Source: JBICHM01 sp043101835
GTDB taxonomy: Bacteria; Planctomycetota; Phycisphaerae; Phycisphaerales; UBA1924
Reading direction: 5' to 3'
Assembly: GCA_043101835.1 (NCBI GenBank)
Contig: JBICHM010000172.1
Coordinates: 1-9,262, forward strand
Length of the DNA stretch: 9,262 nt
Shown here: positions 8,732 to 9,262 of the stretch, piece after piece
Layout of the letters: every line of letters starts with the position of its first letter
Position numbering within the stretch: position 1 is the stretch's first letter
Made by a program: the position numbers and the translations under genes
The notes under the pieces: generated by a model
What the model saw: only the letters and a program-made list of their open reading frames with translations
Database searches by the model: none
What the model was told of the DNA's origin: nothing

Positions 8732-9262
8732 AGCGTCGCTGCGAGTCGGTGGGCGGCGAGCCCTTCCAACTCGGCGAGGCGCGCGACATCGGCGAGCAGC
8801 GCAGGGTCGGGGTTCGGCGCTTCAAGTTCAGCACGCTCGCGCAGGAAGACGCGCGGCGCGAGGCCCTGGCTGAATCGGGCCGCGGCGCCGGTGGGCAGTG
8901 TGTGGTTTGGCCCGGCGCCGTAGTCGCCGAGGACTTCGCCCGAGCGCTCGCCGACGAAGATCGCGCCCGCGTTCGCAACGCGCGCCGCGACGGCGCGGGC
9001 GCGGTCGATCGGCAGGTGCAGCGCGAGGTGTTCAGTCGCGAGGGCGTCGAGAATGCGGACGAGGTCAGCATCGTCACGGTAGCGGAGTACGCCGCCGCGC
9101 CGCGAGAGGCTGACGTGCGCGACGGCTGCGGTTGACAGTTCGGCGAGGAATCGCTCGAGCGCCGCTTGGGCGGGCGCATCGTCTGCGCCCTCCGGCAGGA
9201 GGAGCAGCGCCTCGGCGTCGGTGTCGTGCTCGGCCTGCGCGAGAAGATCCGCGGCGACGAGG
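8713..9262 (-). CDS. hisD: Histidinol dehydrogenase, C-terminal part (N-terminus beyond the window)
   Basis: This is the last 182 residues of HisD, the zinc enzyme that oxidises L-histidinol through histidinal to L-histidine, the final two steps of histidine synthesis. The frame is open from the right edge (first full codon 9261-9259) to the TGA at 8715-8713 and contains no start here. All key residues are visible, with E. coli equivalents from memory: Gln9 and His12 in AQAEH (Gln259, His262), Glu77-His78 in TEHLAL (Glu326-His327), Asp113 and His120 in GDYGAGPNH (Asp360, His367), and His171 in EGLAAH (His419). Spacing matches the family, so about 250 residues are missing. Other frames across this stretch are open but arginine/serine-rich and match nothing. 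The aldehyde dehydrogenase follows after 59 nt on the same strand; other his genes, if present, lie outside the window. Confidence 0.95.
   Translation of the reverse strand, partial: LVAADLLAQAEHDTDAEALLLLPEGADDAPAQAALERFLAELSTAAVAHVSLSRRGGVLRYRDDADLVRILDALATEHLALHLPIDRARAVAARVANAGAIFVGERSGEVLGDYGAGPNHTLPTGAAARFSQGLAPRVFLRERAELEAPNPDPALLADVARLAELEGLAAHRLAATLRMTSA

Noticed and set aside
8671..9135. Open frames on both strands (8671-9135 plus, 8724-9179 minus) at the right edge.
   Set aside because: The minus-strand frame ending at 8713 encodes HisD with every catalytic residue; the others are shadows, even though they have start codons and the real gene does not.

Overview
The window is GC-rich, densely coded bacterial chromosomal DNA. 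It looks like a Gram-negative or planctomycete-type organism, possibly Phycisphaerae. Support for that lineage is weak: strongly GC-biased third codon positions, very basic N-termini, a spreading-repeat-like string at 1494-1525, and start-proximal TAC..T boxes. No RNA genes, CRISPR array, phage genes or transposase were seen.

The left three quarters (1-7215) is a plus-strand run of four genes. It begins with the C-terminal part of an S9 prolyl-oligopeptidase-family serine peptidase, followed by an M19 zinc dipeptidase with a signal peptide, a half-size ABC exporter with fused permease and ATPase, and a membrane-anchored penicillin-acylase-family N-terminal nucleophile amidohydrolase. The first two genes abut or overlap (an ATGA junction is one of two possible starts). 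The last two are 7 nt apart. A 54-nt gap before the transporter carries a possible -10 box. Together these enzymes could cleave peptides, cleave dipeptides, move a substrate across the membrane and hydrolyse an amide or acyl bond. Nothing in the sequence identifies the substrate.

The right quarter (7220-9262) is on the minus strand and meets the acylase gene tail to tail with only 4 nt between the stop codons. Read in its own direction it holds the C-terminal 182 residues of histidinol dehydrogenase (hisD), whose true frame has no start codon inside the window, then an NAD(P)-dependent aldehyde dehydrogenase. The 59 nt between them contain a candidate -10 box resembling the one before the ABC gene, and the hisD stop codon lies inside an 11-bp tandem duplication.

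Every gene belongs to a well-known family and all expected catalytic residues are visible. I found no clearly new system. The most interesting points are the two-site start of the dipeptidase, the tandem duplication at the hisD stop, the shared promoter-like element, and the peptidase/exporter/acylase grouping.
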